A stretch of 64,000 nt of DNA from Myxococcales bacterium. Its GTDB lineage: Bacteria; Myxococcota_A; Polyangia; Haliangiales; Haliangiaceae. The stretch covers positions 62,001 to 126,000 of the forward strand of contig JADKKI010000011.1 of assembly GCA_016720595.1 (NCBI GenBank), read 5' to 3'. A program made the position numbers and the translations under genes. The notes beneath the pieces are model-generated. The model was not told where the DNA came from and did not search any database. It worked only from the letters and a program-made list of their open reading frames with translations. Shown here piece after piece: positions 55,467-63,262 of the stretch. The stretch's first letter is position 1. Each line of letters begins with the position of its first letter.

Positions 55467-56048
55467 TCAGCTGATCGGCCAATCGTTCGGGCGGGTGATC
55501 GCCTGGCGGTCGACGTAGGAGAACCGATGCGGCGGCGTATATGCCTTCCGATCGTGGTCGTAGCGGATCACCTTCATGAGATCGACGGGCTGATAGGTCT
55601 TGGTGCGCACGACCATCACGGGGCAGTGCGCCTCGCGGACGATCCGCTCGGACACCGAGCCCAGGACGAGCCGCTCGAACCCCTTCGCGCCGTGCGAGCC
55701 GACGAACACGAGATCCGCTGAGACCTCCCGTGCGAGCTCGAGGATCTCCTCGGCGGGCTTGCCGATCCGAGCGTGCACGAAGAACTGCACCTCGCTCACG
55801 GCCGGCCGGCCGGCGAACGCCTCCTTGACGTGCTCTGCGAGGAGCCCCTGGATCTTCTCTGCGTAGTCGTAGTCGACCTTCGGAGTGGCCAGGATCGAGA
55901 GGCCGTTACGCGCGTCGATCGCGGCGAGCACGTGCAACACGTGCTGAGGCGCACGGCAGGCTACCTCCACCGCTCGTTGCAACGCGTCCTCGGCGCTCGG
56001 CGAGAAGTCATAGGCGACGACGACCTGAATCAGGGGGGCTACGCTCAC
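55467..56048 (-). CDS. Universal stress protein (UspA family)
   Basis: A 193-residue USP-fold protein: VVVAYDFSPSAEDALQRA at the start and the ATP-binding signature G-x2-G-x9-G-S (GSHGAKGFERLVLGSVSERIV) near residue 130. A C-terminal extension of about 35 residues (IRYDHDRKAYTPPHRF) is unusual. GTG start with GGAGG 6 nt upstream, the only canonical leader among the sigma54 genes here. First gene of a three-gene operon with the two flavodoxin genes. Confidence 0.92.
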   Translation of the reverse strand: MSVAPLIQVVVAYDFSPSAEDALQRAVEVACRAPQHVLHVLAAIDARNGLSILATPKVDYDYAEKIQGLLAEHVKEAFAGRPAVSEVQFFVHARIGKPAEEILELAREVSADLVFVGSHGAKGFERLVLGSVSERIVREAHCPVMVVRTKTYQPVDLMKVIRYDHDRKAYTPPHRFSYVDRQAITRPNDWPIS

Positions 56049-56072
56049 GGGATACCTCCACGCCCATGTAGT

Positions 56073-56088
56073 TGCATCGCGGGTGCCA
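56073..56088 (-). promoter_or_regulatory. Sigma54 -24/-12 promoter (near-consensus)
   Basis: TGGCACCCGCGATGCA on the minus strand, upstream of the usp-flavodoxin operon; a leader of about 14 nt with GGAGG follows the expected transcription start. Confidence 0.7.
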
Positions 56089-56183
56089 GCCTCTGTACGC
56101 GACCGCCCACACGGAACGCGCACCCGGTGCACCTCCAGTGACGCCCGCGCACGGGTTGCGCAGGCTGCGCCAGGGTCCGAAGC

Positions 56184-57170
56184 TCACCGATTTGTCGCGA
56201 GGCGATCGAGGAGCACGCGCCACCACGGGCGGGGCCAGGTCACGTGGACCTTCGGGGCGTAGCCGAGCTGCTCCCGTGCTCGCACGCCATCGAGCACCCC
56301 TCCGAAGTGAAACCGGCGTGCATTCAGGTCGTAGCGAAACTCGAACCCCGCGAAGCGTCGTCGCAGCCGATACAGCGGGGACATCAGCGGACCGGGCACC
56401 GCCACATCGAACCGGAGGCTCTCGGCGATCGCCCGCGACAAGGGGAGCGTGTCTGCGCCGGGGATGTTGAACGCACCGACCGCGGAGCTCGTGGCAGCCA
56501 GGACGAACGCGGTGGCAGCGTCCTCCAGCGACAGCACGTTGATGATCGGATCGAAGCCGAGCGGCCGCAGGCACACCCGCGACCCGAGGTAGTCCCACAG
56601 CTGGCTGCCACTCTCCGGTGCGAGCAGCTCCGCGCAGCGAAGGACCGCGACCTGGAGCGCGGGAACCACGTGCGCCCCCGCCGTGAGATCGGCCTCGACC
56701 CGATCGCGGATCCACTGCGGCGTCGCCGGGGAGAACTCGAGCGGATCGTCCTCCGACAGCAGATGGGTGGTCGCGTGGGGCGTTGCATAGACCTCCGCGA
56801 AGCTGCGCAGCACGAACCGGCGGATCGTGGGATGGGTGTCGCACGCGACGAGGAGCGCTCGCGTGGACTCCACGTTCTGCCGGTGCACCCCGTGCCCCTG
56901 ATCGCTGGCGCTGCGGTGCTGAGCGGCATGGATCACCGTATCGATCGCGTGCTGGCGCCCCTCTCCCCAGATCAGATCGTGCGCAGCACGCGCATGGGTC
57001 AGGTCGGCGCCCACGTAGCGCAGGCGGCGATCGTCGACGAGATGTGACGGTCGGCGATCTCTCCCGACCGCGAGCACGAACGAGACCTCGCGCAGCGCGT
57101 CGCGCGCGGCAAGCGCATCGATGATCGCGAGCCCCAGCGGGGTCGAGGCTCCTGTGACCATCACCCTCAC
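56184..57170 (-). CDS. NAD-dependent epimerase/dehydratase-like protein
   Basis: A 328-residue extended short-chain dehydrogenase fold: NAD(P)-binding TGASTPLG (about residues 6-13), DLTHARAAHDL and VIHAAQH. The usual catalytic YxxxK is not evident (SFAEVYATPHATTH), so the activity is doubtful; such proteins may bind NAD(P) as sensors. GTG start overlaps the acyltransferase stop (GTGA, 57167-57170). Confidence 0.82.
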   Translation of the reverse strand: MRVMVTGASTPLGLAIIDALAARDALREVSFVLAVGRDRRPSHLVDDRRLRYVGADLTHARAAHDLIWGEGRQHAIDTVIHAAQHRSASDQGHGVHRQNVESTRALLVACDTHPTIRRFVLRSFAEVYATPHATTHLLSEDDPLEFSPATPQWIRDRVEADLTAGAHVVPALQVAVLRCAELLAPESGSQLWDYLGSRVCLRPLGFDPIINVLSLEDAATAFVLAATSSAVGAFNIPGADTLPLSRAIAESLRFDVAVPGPLMSPLYRLRRRFAGFEFRYDLNARRFHFGGVLDGVRAREQLGYAPKVHVTWPRPWWRVLLDRLATNR

Positions 57171-57943
57171 AGGAACACTCCACGGCGCTCGTCGAGGGTC
57201 TCCGCGAGGAGCCGCGCCACGGCCGCGCGGGCGAGCTCCGCGGTGCGCGCTACGAGCTCGGGCTCCTCGGCATCGACGGCCTCGTGCCCCCGATCGGCAT
57301 GGATCGGCTCGCCGTACCGGATCAGGAAGCGCGCCGGCAGCGGCAGCGGCGAGGCAGGGATGGGGAGGTAGGGCGCACCGAACATGCGCAGAGCGCGGAT
57401 CCGCGCGATCACGGGCCAGCTCTCCTCCGCGCCGACGATCGCGACCGGGATGATCGGCGCACGGTGGCGGATCGCATGCTCGGCGAAGCCCACGCTCCAG
57501 TGCTGCAGCTCGTAGCGCAACCCGAACGGCTTGGCCGGGCCGCTCACGCCTTCGGGGAACACCGTGATCAGCTCGCCTCGCTCGAGCAGGCGCCGGACGT
57601 TCACCGAGGTCCCACTGACCATGCCGATGCGCGCGAACAACGTGCTGACCAGCGGCAGCCGCGGGACGAAGTGATCCGCGATCGCGCGCGGGATCCGCGG
57701 CGTGCGACGAAGCACGTCGAGGCACAGCATCGCCGCATCGATCGGCAAGGCGCCGCCGTGATTGGCGACGAGGATCGCCGGACCATCTGCCGGGATCCGC
57801 TCGGCGCCCCGGGAGTCGACGCGAAAGTAGCGCTCGTAGAGCGGCGCACCGAACGAGATCGCCCACTCGAGCGATGGGGGGTGCAGCCCGAACGCATCGA
57901 ACCCGTAGCCTTCGTCATGGAACGAACCCGGCGCGCGCTGCAT
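57167..57943 (-). CDS. Lysophospholipid acyltransferase (PlsC-like)
   Basis: A 258-residue acyltransferase of the LPLAT superfamily: motif I ANHGGALPID (His and Asp catalytic, in the MGAT-like H-x-G-x2-P-x-D form), motif III VFPEGVSGP and a later PIIPVAIVGAEES. It acylates a lysolipid or glycerolipid at the membrane. The frame is open to 58084; the ATG at 57943 is the likeliest start. Coupled to the epimerase-like gene. Confidence 0.87.
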   Translation of the reverse strand: MQRAPGSFHDEGYGFDAFGLHPPSLEWAISFGAPLYERYFRVDSRGAERIPADGPAILVANHGGALPIDAAMLCLDVLRRTPRIPRAIADHFVPRLPLVSTLFARIGMVSGTSVNVRRLLERGELITVFPEGVSGPAKPFGLRYELQHWSVGFAEHAIRHRAPIIPVAIVGAEESWPVIARIRALRMFGAPYLPIPASPLPLPARFLIRYGEPIHADRGHEAVDAEEPELVARTAELARAAVARLLAETLDERRGVFL

Positions 57944-57951
57944 CTCGATCA

Positions 57952-57967
57952 AGCGAAGCAAACGCCA
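57952..57967 (-). promoter_or_regulatory. Weak sigma54-like element
   Basis: TGGCGTTTGCTTCGCT on the minus strand has GG-N10-GC spacing but a poor -12 (TCGCT), and its GC lies only 9 nt before the ATG at 57943. Confidence 0.25.
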
Positions 57968-58047
57968 TGCGCAGCCCGGGTGCGCGCGAACGCGCAGAGC
58001 GTGCGCGGTCGCCACCACCAGGGTGCCGGATCGACAGCGAACAGGGG

Positions 58048-58063
58048 TGGAACGAGCGATGCA
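58048..58063 (+). promoter_or_regulatory. Sigma54 -24/-12 promoter (near-consensus)
   Basis: TGGAACGAGCGATGCA, spacing GG-N10-GC; GC 11 nt before the GTG at 58074. Confidence 0.65.
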
Positions 58064-58073
58064 CATCTGACGG

Positions 58074-58805
58074 GTGTGCCCCAAGATCCACGGCCTCCTC
58101 GTGTTGGCCCTCGTCGGCTGTCAGGCCGCCAGCGCCGGGGAGCCGCCGCCGCCGCCGAGCGCGCGCTTCGAGCACGACATGATGGTGCGCTTCCACATGC
58201 ACGAGAACTTCGATCTGCTGCGCGCGATCGAGAAGCTCCTGATCCGCGGCAAGCTCGACGAGGCCACGGCACTCGCCCGGGCGATCTCCGAGGCTCCCGA
58301 CGAGCCAGGTCTCGGTCCATGGAGCGCCCACGCCACACGGGTGCGCGATCTCGCCGCGGCGCTGAGCCGCTCGCCCAGCGTCGACGAGGCCTGCCGGCGA
58401 AGTGCCCGGATGGCGGTCGCGTGCGCCGGTTGCCACGCGGAGACCGGGGTGGTGCCACAGCTCAGCTCGATCCCCACGATCCCGCCCGACAAGAGCACCG
58501 TGGAGGCCCGCATGGCGCGTCATGTGTGGGCGACGGACAGGCTCTGGGAAGCGGTCGTCGGTGGTGGCGACGAGCCATGGCTCAAGGGGCTCGACGTCCT
58601 GTCCGCCACGCCGCTCCCGTTCCGCACAGGTCTCGATGATCGGACGAAGCTCGCGAAGCAGCTCCAGCAGCTGGCCGACGGTGCGCGGAAGCGAAAGACG
58701 ATGGACACCATCGCCGAACGCGGGCGGATCTACGGCGAGATCCTCGCGGCATGCGCCACGTGTCACACCGCCGCACCCGTGACCAGGCTGCCGAGTGAGA
58801 AGTGA
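58074..58805 (+). CDS. Lipoprotein with two CxxCH haem-binding motifs (paralogue)
   Basis: A 243-residue lipoprotein (lipobox ALVGCQ, Cys about residue 16) with CAGCH near residue 117 and CATCH near residue 230. The same helical layout and motif spacing as the protein at 53237 point to paralogues; both would be dihaem periplasmic electron carriers or haem-based sensors. GTG start set by the sigma54 element. The DUF3943 gene starts 3 nt after its stop, so they form an operon. Confidence 0.82.
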   Translation: MCPKIHGLLVLALVGCQAASAGEPPPPPSARFEHDMMVRFHMHENFDLLRAIEKLLIRGKLDEATALARAISEAPDEPGLGPWSAHATRVRDLAAALSRSPSVDEACRRSARMAVACAGCHAETGVVPQLSSIPTIPPDKSTVEARMARHVWATDRLWEAVVGGGDEPWLKGLDVLSATPLPFRTGLDDRTKLAKQLQQLADGARKRKTMDTIAERGRIYGEILAACATCHTAAPVTRLPSEK

Positions 58806-58808
58806 CCC

Positions 58809-60326
58809 ATGCGGGCCGGAAGCCGTGGTTGCCTGATCTTCGGCGCCGTCGCGATCACCGCGCTGGCCGGCACGGCGGCGATCGGGTCGGCAGCCCAGGC
58901 CCAGCCGAAGATCGCCCCGGGCGGTGATCCCGATCTCGACCCCGATCTCGGCGAGAAGCCAGTCCTCCGACCGCACCGCTATCCGCTCGCCATCGTCGAG
59001 CACCTCTCGGTGGTCGTTCCGCCGATGATCTACTACTGGCTGACGACTCCCGTTCAGCGCGAGGACTTCGAGATCGGCTGGGACTGGGCGAGCTGGCGAA
59101 CCAAGCTGACCTCGACCGACGCGTTCATCCTCGACACCAACGACTGGGTCTCGAACGCCGTGCGCCATCCTCTCGCGGGCTACCTCGGCTATCAGGTCGG
59201 ACGTGCCAATGGCTTCGAACCGGCATCCTCGGTCGCCCTCACCGCGTTCGCCGCGGTGGCGTGGGAATACCTCGTGGAGTACCAGGAGCGGATCTCGCTC
59301 AACGACCTCGTCGTCAACTCGGTGTCCGCGTTCACGATCGGTGAGCCTCTGTTCCGGCTCGGGCGGCTCGCCGACGCGCCGGGCGCGAGCTGGCAGCGGG
59401 CGAGCCTGGGCCTCCTCGCCTCGCCGTTCGATCGCGTGCACGCGCTCGCGGGCGCGTCGTCGTGGCGGGCGCCAGGCCTCGGGTGGGCGCAGCTCGAGGC
59501 CTCGCTCGGCGCGGTCGCGGGCACCTACGATGGCGAGCAGCGCAACGCTGCGCGCGTCGCCCTCGACCTCGAGGTGATCCCCGATCGGCACTATGGCCGC
59601 ACGGGCTCCGCCACCACGACGCTCGGCGCGGGCGGATGGAACCGCATCGACCTCGATCTCCGGATCGCGGGGGACGAGCTGTCGAGCGCGCGGTTCGCGA
59701 CGCAGACCACGTACGCCGGCAGCTACCGCAGAGCCCTCGACGTCGACGGCAACGGCGACGATGCCTTCTTCGGGGCCGCGGCGGGTGTCGACTACGTCTC
59801 GCAGCGGCTGAGCCGCGAGTGGGATCACCTGTTCGTCATGCACCTGATCGGCCCGCGAGTGGCCCGGGGCGCGTGGCGAAACGGGCTACGGATGATCTGG
59901 GAGCTCGGTGCCTACGCAGACCTCGGGATGACGCAGGCCCACGTGTTCGGACCGGTGTCGCCGTTCGTGACGCGGCCGCAGACCTCCGTGATCCAGAGCC
60001 GCGGCTACTACTACGCGAGCGGCGTCTCGGTCGCCACCCGCGTGCGCATCGACACGCCGCGCTGGGTCGCCACGCTCGAAGGCCAGGCGTTCCAGCTGTG
60101 GTCGATCGACGGTCTCGATCGCGTCGAGAAGGACGCCTCCAGTGACGATCCGCACGACGTGCAGGATCAGCGCGTCCTGGGCCGGGGCGCGTTCGGAGTC
60201 AACGTCGGCGCTTCGGTCAGGCTCGAGCTCGGGCTCGAGGCCGCCCTGCGCCGAGGTACGTGGAAGGCACTCGAGCGAACGACCACCGATCTCGAGGGCC
60301 GGGTGGACGTGGTGGTTGGGTTCTGA
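58809..60326 (+). CDS. DUF3943 outer-membrane-like protein (second copy)
   Basis: A 505-residue protein with a signal peptide (cleavage after about residue 30, AQAQ) and the DUF3943 pattern NDWVSNAVRHPLAGYLGYQVGRANG, AWEYLVEYQERISLNDLVVN and IGEPLFRLGR. The C-terminal half alternates like a beta-barrel and ends in the aromatic strand VDVVVGF, as outer-membrane proteins do. Same family as 8845-10170 but here in a sigma54-type operon with a haem lipoprotein. Confidence 0.82.
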   Translation: MRAGSRGCLIFGAVAITALAGTAAIGSAAQAQPKIAPGGDPDLDPDLGEKPVLRPHRYPLAIVEHLSVVVPPMIYYWLTTPVQREDFEIGWDWASWRTKLTSTDAFILDTNDWVSNAVRHPLAGYLGYQVGRANGFEPASSVALTAFAAVAWEYLVEYQERISLNDLVVNSVSAFTIGEPLFRLGRLADAPGASWQRASLGLLASPFDRVHALAGASSWRAPGLGWAQLEASLGAVAGTYDGEQRNAARVALDLEVIPDRHYGRTGSATTTLGAGGWNRIDLDLRIAGDELSSARFATQTTYAGSYRRALDVDGNGDDAFFGAAAGVDYVSQRLSREWDHLFVMHLIGPRVARGAWRNGLRMIWELGAYADLGMTQAHVFGPVSPFVTRPQTSVIQSRGYYYASGVSVATRVRIDTPRWVATLEGQAFQLWSIDGLDRVEKDASSDDPHDVQDQRVLGRGAFGVNVGASVRLELGLEAALRRGTWKALERTTTDLEGRVDVVVGF

Positions 60327-60358
60327 CCTGGAACCAGTTCTTGCAATTGGAGGAAGTC

Positions 60359-60778
60359 ATGCACCGCACCTGTATCGCCATCATGGATGCTTCTCGCGCT
60401 CGTCTGTTCACCCTCGACCGCACCGCCGAGACCGGCACGGTCAGCGAATCGCTGGTCGAGGACACCGGCCTGGTCAACCCCGCCCGGAGGACGGAGGGCA
60501 GCGAGTGGGACTACGACGATCATCGCAACCACCGGATCGAGGAGCTCGAGCGCACGTTCGCGAAGCAGGTCGCGACCGAGGTGCGCCGGCTGACCGCCGA
60601 TCCCAAGGTGCGCCGCCTGATCGTCTGCGCGAGCCCGAACATGCTGGGGGAGCTCCGGCAGGTGGCCTCGTTCGAGCGTCCGGGGCTCGAGATCGAGGAG
60701 ACCGCGCGGGACCTGGTCAAGCTCACGCCGCACCAGATCCGAACGCAGCTCGGTGAGTACGGGCTGCTCCCCGCGTGA
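60359..60778 (+). CDS. Host-attachment-like protein
   Basis: A 139-residue protein of the 'protein required for attachment to host cells' family (CIAIMDASRARLFTLDR at the start, a middle DYDDHRNHRIEELERTFAKQVATEV, LIVCASPNMLGELRQ and IETARDLVKLTPHQI-like end). The family is related to bacterial/archaeal eRF1-like folds; its biochemical role is unsettled. GGAGGAAG precedes the ATG. An upstream sigma54-like TGG...TTGCA (60329-60345) has 11 instead of 10 bases between GG and GC. Confidence 0.87.
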   Translation: MHRTCIAIMDASRARLFTLDRTAETGTVSESLVEDTGLVNPARRTEGSEWDYDDHRNHRIEELERTFAKQVATEVRRLTADPKVRRLIVCASPNMLGELRQVASFERPGLEIEETARDLVKLTPHQIRTQLGEYGLLPA

Positions 60779-60796
60779 CCTGCAGCCTCGCGGGCC

Positions 60797-61237
60797 TCAG
60801 CCCGCGGCGCGGGCGGACGAGCTCGAGAACGTGACGGTCACGTGGACGGGCACCGCCAGGGCGCGCGAGATGATGCACGCTCGCTCGGCATCGTGCACCA
60901 CGCGCTCTGCGAGCGCCTCGTCCCCCGGCTCGACGGCGAGCTCGACGGCGAGGTCGATCGAGGAGAACACCGGGCCGCCGGTCGCCTTGACCAGCGTTCC
61001 CGTGCCGGTCCCCGACCAGCGCAGGACGCGCACCGGAGCGCGCTGCGCGAACGCGACGAACGTCGTCTGCAAGCACGACAGTGCTGCGCCGACGAGGAGG
61101 TCCTCGGGGCTCCACACCTTGTCGGTGCCGCCGAACTGAGGAGGTGCTCCGGTCGCGACGTTCGCCCGCGGCGGGGCAGCGAGCTCGCCATCGGCGAGGG
61201 TCACGACGTACTGATGAGGGAACGGTGCGATCGGCAT
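60797..61237 (-). CDS. OsmC/Ohr-family protein
   Basis: A 146-residue OsmC-fold protein with the segment WSPEDLLVGAALSCLQTTFVAFA carrying the first peroxidatic-type Cys, and the second Cys in ERACIISRAL. OsmC/Ohr proteins reduce organic hydroperoxides with two cysteines. AGGAAGG lies just before the ATG at 61237. Own sigma54 promoter in the 35-nt gap after the tandem usp gene. Confidence 0.88.
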   Translation of the reverse strand: MPIAPFPHQYVVTLADGELAAPPRANVATGAPPQFGGTDKVWSPEDLLVGAALSCLQTTFVAFAQRAPVRVLRWSGTGTGTLVKATGGPVFSSIDLAVELAVEPGDEALAERVVHDAERACIISRALAVPVHVTVTFSSSSARAAG

Positions 61238-61249
61238 GTGCCTTCCTGT

Positions 61250-61265
61250 TGCAACGCCTGCGCCG
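61250..61265 (-). promoter_or_regulatory. Sigma54 -24/-12 promoter
   Basis: CGGCGCAGGCGTTGCA on the minus strand, GG-N10-GC; GC 13 nt before the ATG at 61237. Confidence 0.6.
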
Positions 61266-61272
61266 TCCCCGT

Positions 61273-62157
61273 TCAGGGCACGCGAGGGCGAGCGACCAGG
61301 ACCGGGCACGGTGCGTGCCGAACAACCTTCTCTGCGACCGAGCCCAGGAACACCCGGCGGATCCCCGTCCGACCGTGGCTGCCCATGACGACCAGATCGT
61401 AGTGACCCTGATCCAGCACCCGCAGGACCTGGCCGCCCGCGCCGCCGCGACAGCTCTGCCCAGACACCGGCACCCGCACCTTCTCGCGCACCTGCCCGAC
61501 CCACTTGTCGAGAACCTCGGCCGTCTGGCGATCGACCTCCTCGGCGAGATCCATCAGCGGCGGCTCCTGACCGTAGCTGGTGGGGAGCTCGATCGCATGG
61601 AGCAGCGTGATCCCCGTGCCACCAGGTTCGACGAGGGTCGCGGCAAGGTCGACTGCCTGCCGTGCCCGGTCCGAGAAGTCGATCGGGCACAGCACGTTCT
61701 TGAACGGTGCGTCCTCGAGCCGCGAGCGCGCGGCGAGGATCGAACATGGCGCATGACGCACCACGTACTCCGCCACCGAGCCGAGGAGCACGCGCGAGAG
61801 CCCGGTCCGACCGTGGGTCCCCACGACGACCAGATCGAACGCGGGATCGTCGGCGAGCGCCTTCACGATCTGCTCCCCCGGTGCACCGTTTCCGAGGACG
61901 GAGGTCACGCGTGGCGCTCCCAGCCGCACAGCCTCGGTGACCGCCATCGCCAGCCCCGCCTCATCCTGGTCGACCATCTGCTGGACGACGTCGCCGGCGA
62001 GCATCCACTCACCCGCGTAGGCGAGCGGCGGCACGAACCAGGTGTGAGAGATGACGAGCTCGGCGTTCGATCGAGTAGCGAGCTGTACGGCGAGCCGCAG
62101 GGCCTGGTCTGCGCCGGGCGAGAAGTCGATCGGACACAGGATCTTGCGGAAGCTCAT
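61273..62157 (-). CDS. Tandem universal stress protein
   Basis: A 294-residue protein with two USP domains (about 1-145 and 150-294), each starting ILCPIDFS/VLCPIDFS and each with an ATP-binding signature (GTHGRTGLSRVLLGSVAEYVV; GSHGRTGIRRVFLGSVAEKVV). Tandem USPs are common in dormancy and hypoxia regulons. ATG start 13 nt after the -12 GC of a strong sigma54 match. Confidence 0.93.
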   Translation of the reverse strand: MSFRKILCPIDFSPGADQALRLAVQLATRSNAELVISHTWFVPPLAYAGEWMLAGDVVQQMVDQDEAGLAMAVTEAVRLGAPRVTSVLGNGAPGEQIVKALADDPAFDLVVVGTHGRTGLSRVLLGSVAEYVVRHAPCSILAARSRLEDAPFKNVLCPIDFSDRARQAVDLAATLVEPGGTGITLLHAIELPTSYGQEPPLMDLAEEVDRQTAEVLDKWVGQVREKVRVPVSGQSCRGGAGGQVLRVLDQGHYDLVVMGSHGRTGIRRVFLGSVAEKVVRHAPCPVLVARPRVP

Positions 62158-62169
62158 ATCGGGAGACGC

Positions 62170-62185
62170 TGCAACCTTCGCGCCG
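62170..62185 (-). promoter_or_regulatory. Sigma54 -24/-12 promoter (near-consensus)
   Basis: CGGCGCGAAGGTTGCA on the minus strand, GG-N10-GC with full TTGCA; GC 13 nt before the ATG at 62157. Confidence 0.7.
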
Positions 62186-62245
62186 CGAGCCAGGAGACCG
62201 CGCAGCGTCAGCACGCCCCGCGCGGCTCGTGCACGAGGTGCGCGA

Positions 62246-62641
62246 TCAGCGAAGGTCGTCGAGGCCGCCGCCGTTGACCACGCGCTGGTAGCCCGCCTCT
62301 TCGAGCACGCCCTTCGCCTTCGCGGCGCGTGATCCGGCGGCGCAGTAGACCACCACCGCTTTGGCCTTGTCGCCGCCGACGAGCTTGTCGACCTCTGCGA
62401 GATGTTCGCGGATCGATTCCACGGGGACGTTGATCGCCCCCGGGAGGTGCTCCTCCGCAAACTCTCCGGCGGTGCGCACATCGACGACCGCCGCACCTTC
62501 CGCGATCATCTTGCGCGCTGTCGCAGGGTCCTTCTTCGGCGAAGGAGCGGTGGGGGCAGCCCCAGGGGTGGGCTCGGAGCGGGAGCAGCCGGCGGCCGAG
62601 AGCAAGCTCACGAGCGCGGCGGCGAGGAGGACGGTACGCAT
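62246..62641 (-). CDS. Rhodanese-domain lipoprotein
   Basis: A 131-residue protein: lipoprotein signal (lipobox SAAGCS, Cys about residue 19) and a rhodanese domain with VVDVRTAGEFAEEHLPGAINVP and the active-site Cys in VVVYCAAGSRAAKA. Periplasmic rhodaneses move sulfane sulfur. The ATG at 62641 is preferred over GTG 62659, which overlaps the sigma54 -12 element. Confidence 0.9.
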   Translation of the reverse strand: MRTVLLAAALVSLLSAAGCSRSEPTPGAAPTAPSPKKDPATARKMIAEGAAVVDVRTAGEFAEEHLPGAINVPVESIREHLAEVDKLVGGDKAKAVVVYCAAGSRAAKAKGVLEEAGYQRVVNGGGLDDLR

Positions 62642-62654
62642 GGCCTGGAAGAAT

Positions 62655-62670
62655 TGCACCCTCTGGGCCA
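62655..62670 (-). promoter_or_regulatory. Sigma54 -24/-12 promoter (rhodanese side)
   Basis: TGGCCCAGAGGGTGCA on the minus strand, GG-N10-GC; GC 14 nt before the ATG at 62641. It lies back to back with the rightward element at 62673-62688. Confidence 0.55.
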
Positions 62671-62672
62671 GC

Positions 62673-62688
62673 TGGCGTGGACCTTGCT
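62673..62688 (+). promoter_or_regulatory. Sigma54 -24/-12 promoter (flavodoxin side)
   Basis: TGGCGTGGACCTTGCT, GG-N10-GC; GC 13 nt before the GTG at 62701. The in-frame GTG at 62677 lies inside the element and is ruled out if this promoter is used. Confidence 0.65.
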
Positions 62689-62700
62689 CGGAATCTGTTC

Positions 62701-63258
62701 GTGGCCGCGCCCTGTTCTCCCCACCTCAAGATCCTGGTCGCCTACGTGACCCGGTCCGGGTACACCCGCCTCGTCGCGCGAGAGATCGCCACGCGGCTAC
62801 GCCGCGGTGGGCACGACGTTGACCTCGCGGATCTCGAGCTGTGCATCCGCCATCCAGCGCAGTACGACGTGATCGTCCTCGGATCGGCGGTGCGGTTCCA
62901 CCACCACGCTGAGGTGGTGGCCAACTTCATCGTCGAGAACCGCGAGATCCTGTCCGCCCGTCGCACCGCGTTCTTCTCCGTCGACCGGCGCGCGTTCCGG
63001 AGCCGCGATGCCGACCCGGGCGGTCACATGGAGCGGCTGTTCGAGCGCGTCGGCTGGAGGCCGCAGGTCGCCGTCGCCGTCGCCGGCAAGCTCGACTATC
63101 GCGAGCACACCTGGCCTCGTCGGATCTTCATGCGGGCCGCCAGCCGCCATCGCGGCGCTCCCACGGACACCTCGCGTGACCACGACCTGACCGACTGGGG
63201 CCGGGTCGCGTCGTTCACCGATGCACTGACGCAGAGCCCACCCACGACCGGGGCGTGA
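62701..63258 (+). CDS. HemG-like flavodoxin-domain protein
   Basis: A 185-residue flavodoxin-fold protein with FMN loop VTRSGYTRLVA, VIVLGSAVRFHHHAEVVANFI and the C-terminal PTDTSRDHDLTDW, as in the protein at 53977 and in HemG. It may be a quinone-linked flavoprotein. The start is set by the sigma54 element. Divergent from the rhodanese gene; convergent with the last gene (stops 4 nt apart). Confidence 0.82.
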   Translation: MAAPCSPHLKILVAYVTRSGYTRLVAREIATRLRRGGHDVDLADLELCIRHPAQYDVIVLGSAVRFHHHAEVVANFIVENREILSARRTAFFSVDRRAFRSRDADPGGHMERLFERVGWRPQVAVAVAGKLDYREHTWPRRIFMRAASRHRGAPTDTSRDHDLTDWGRVASFTDALTQSPPTTGA

Positions 63259-63262
63259 CGCG

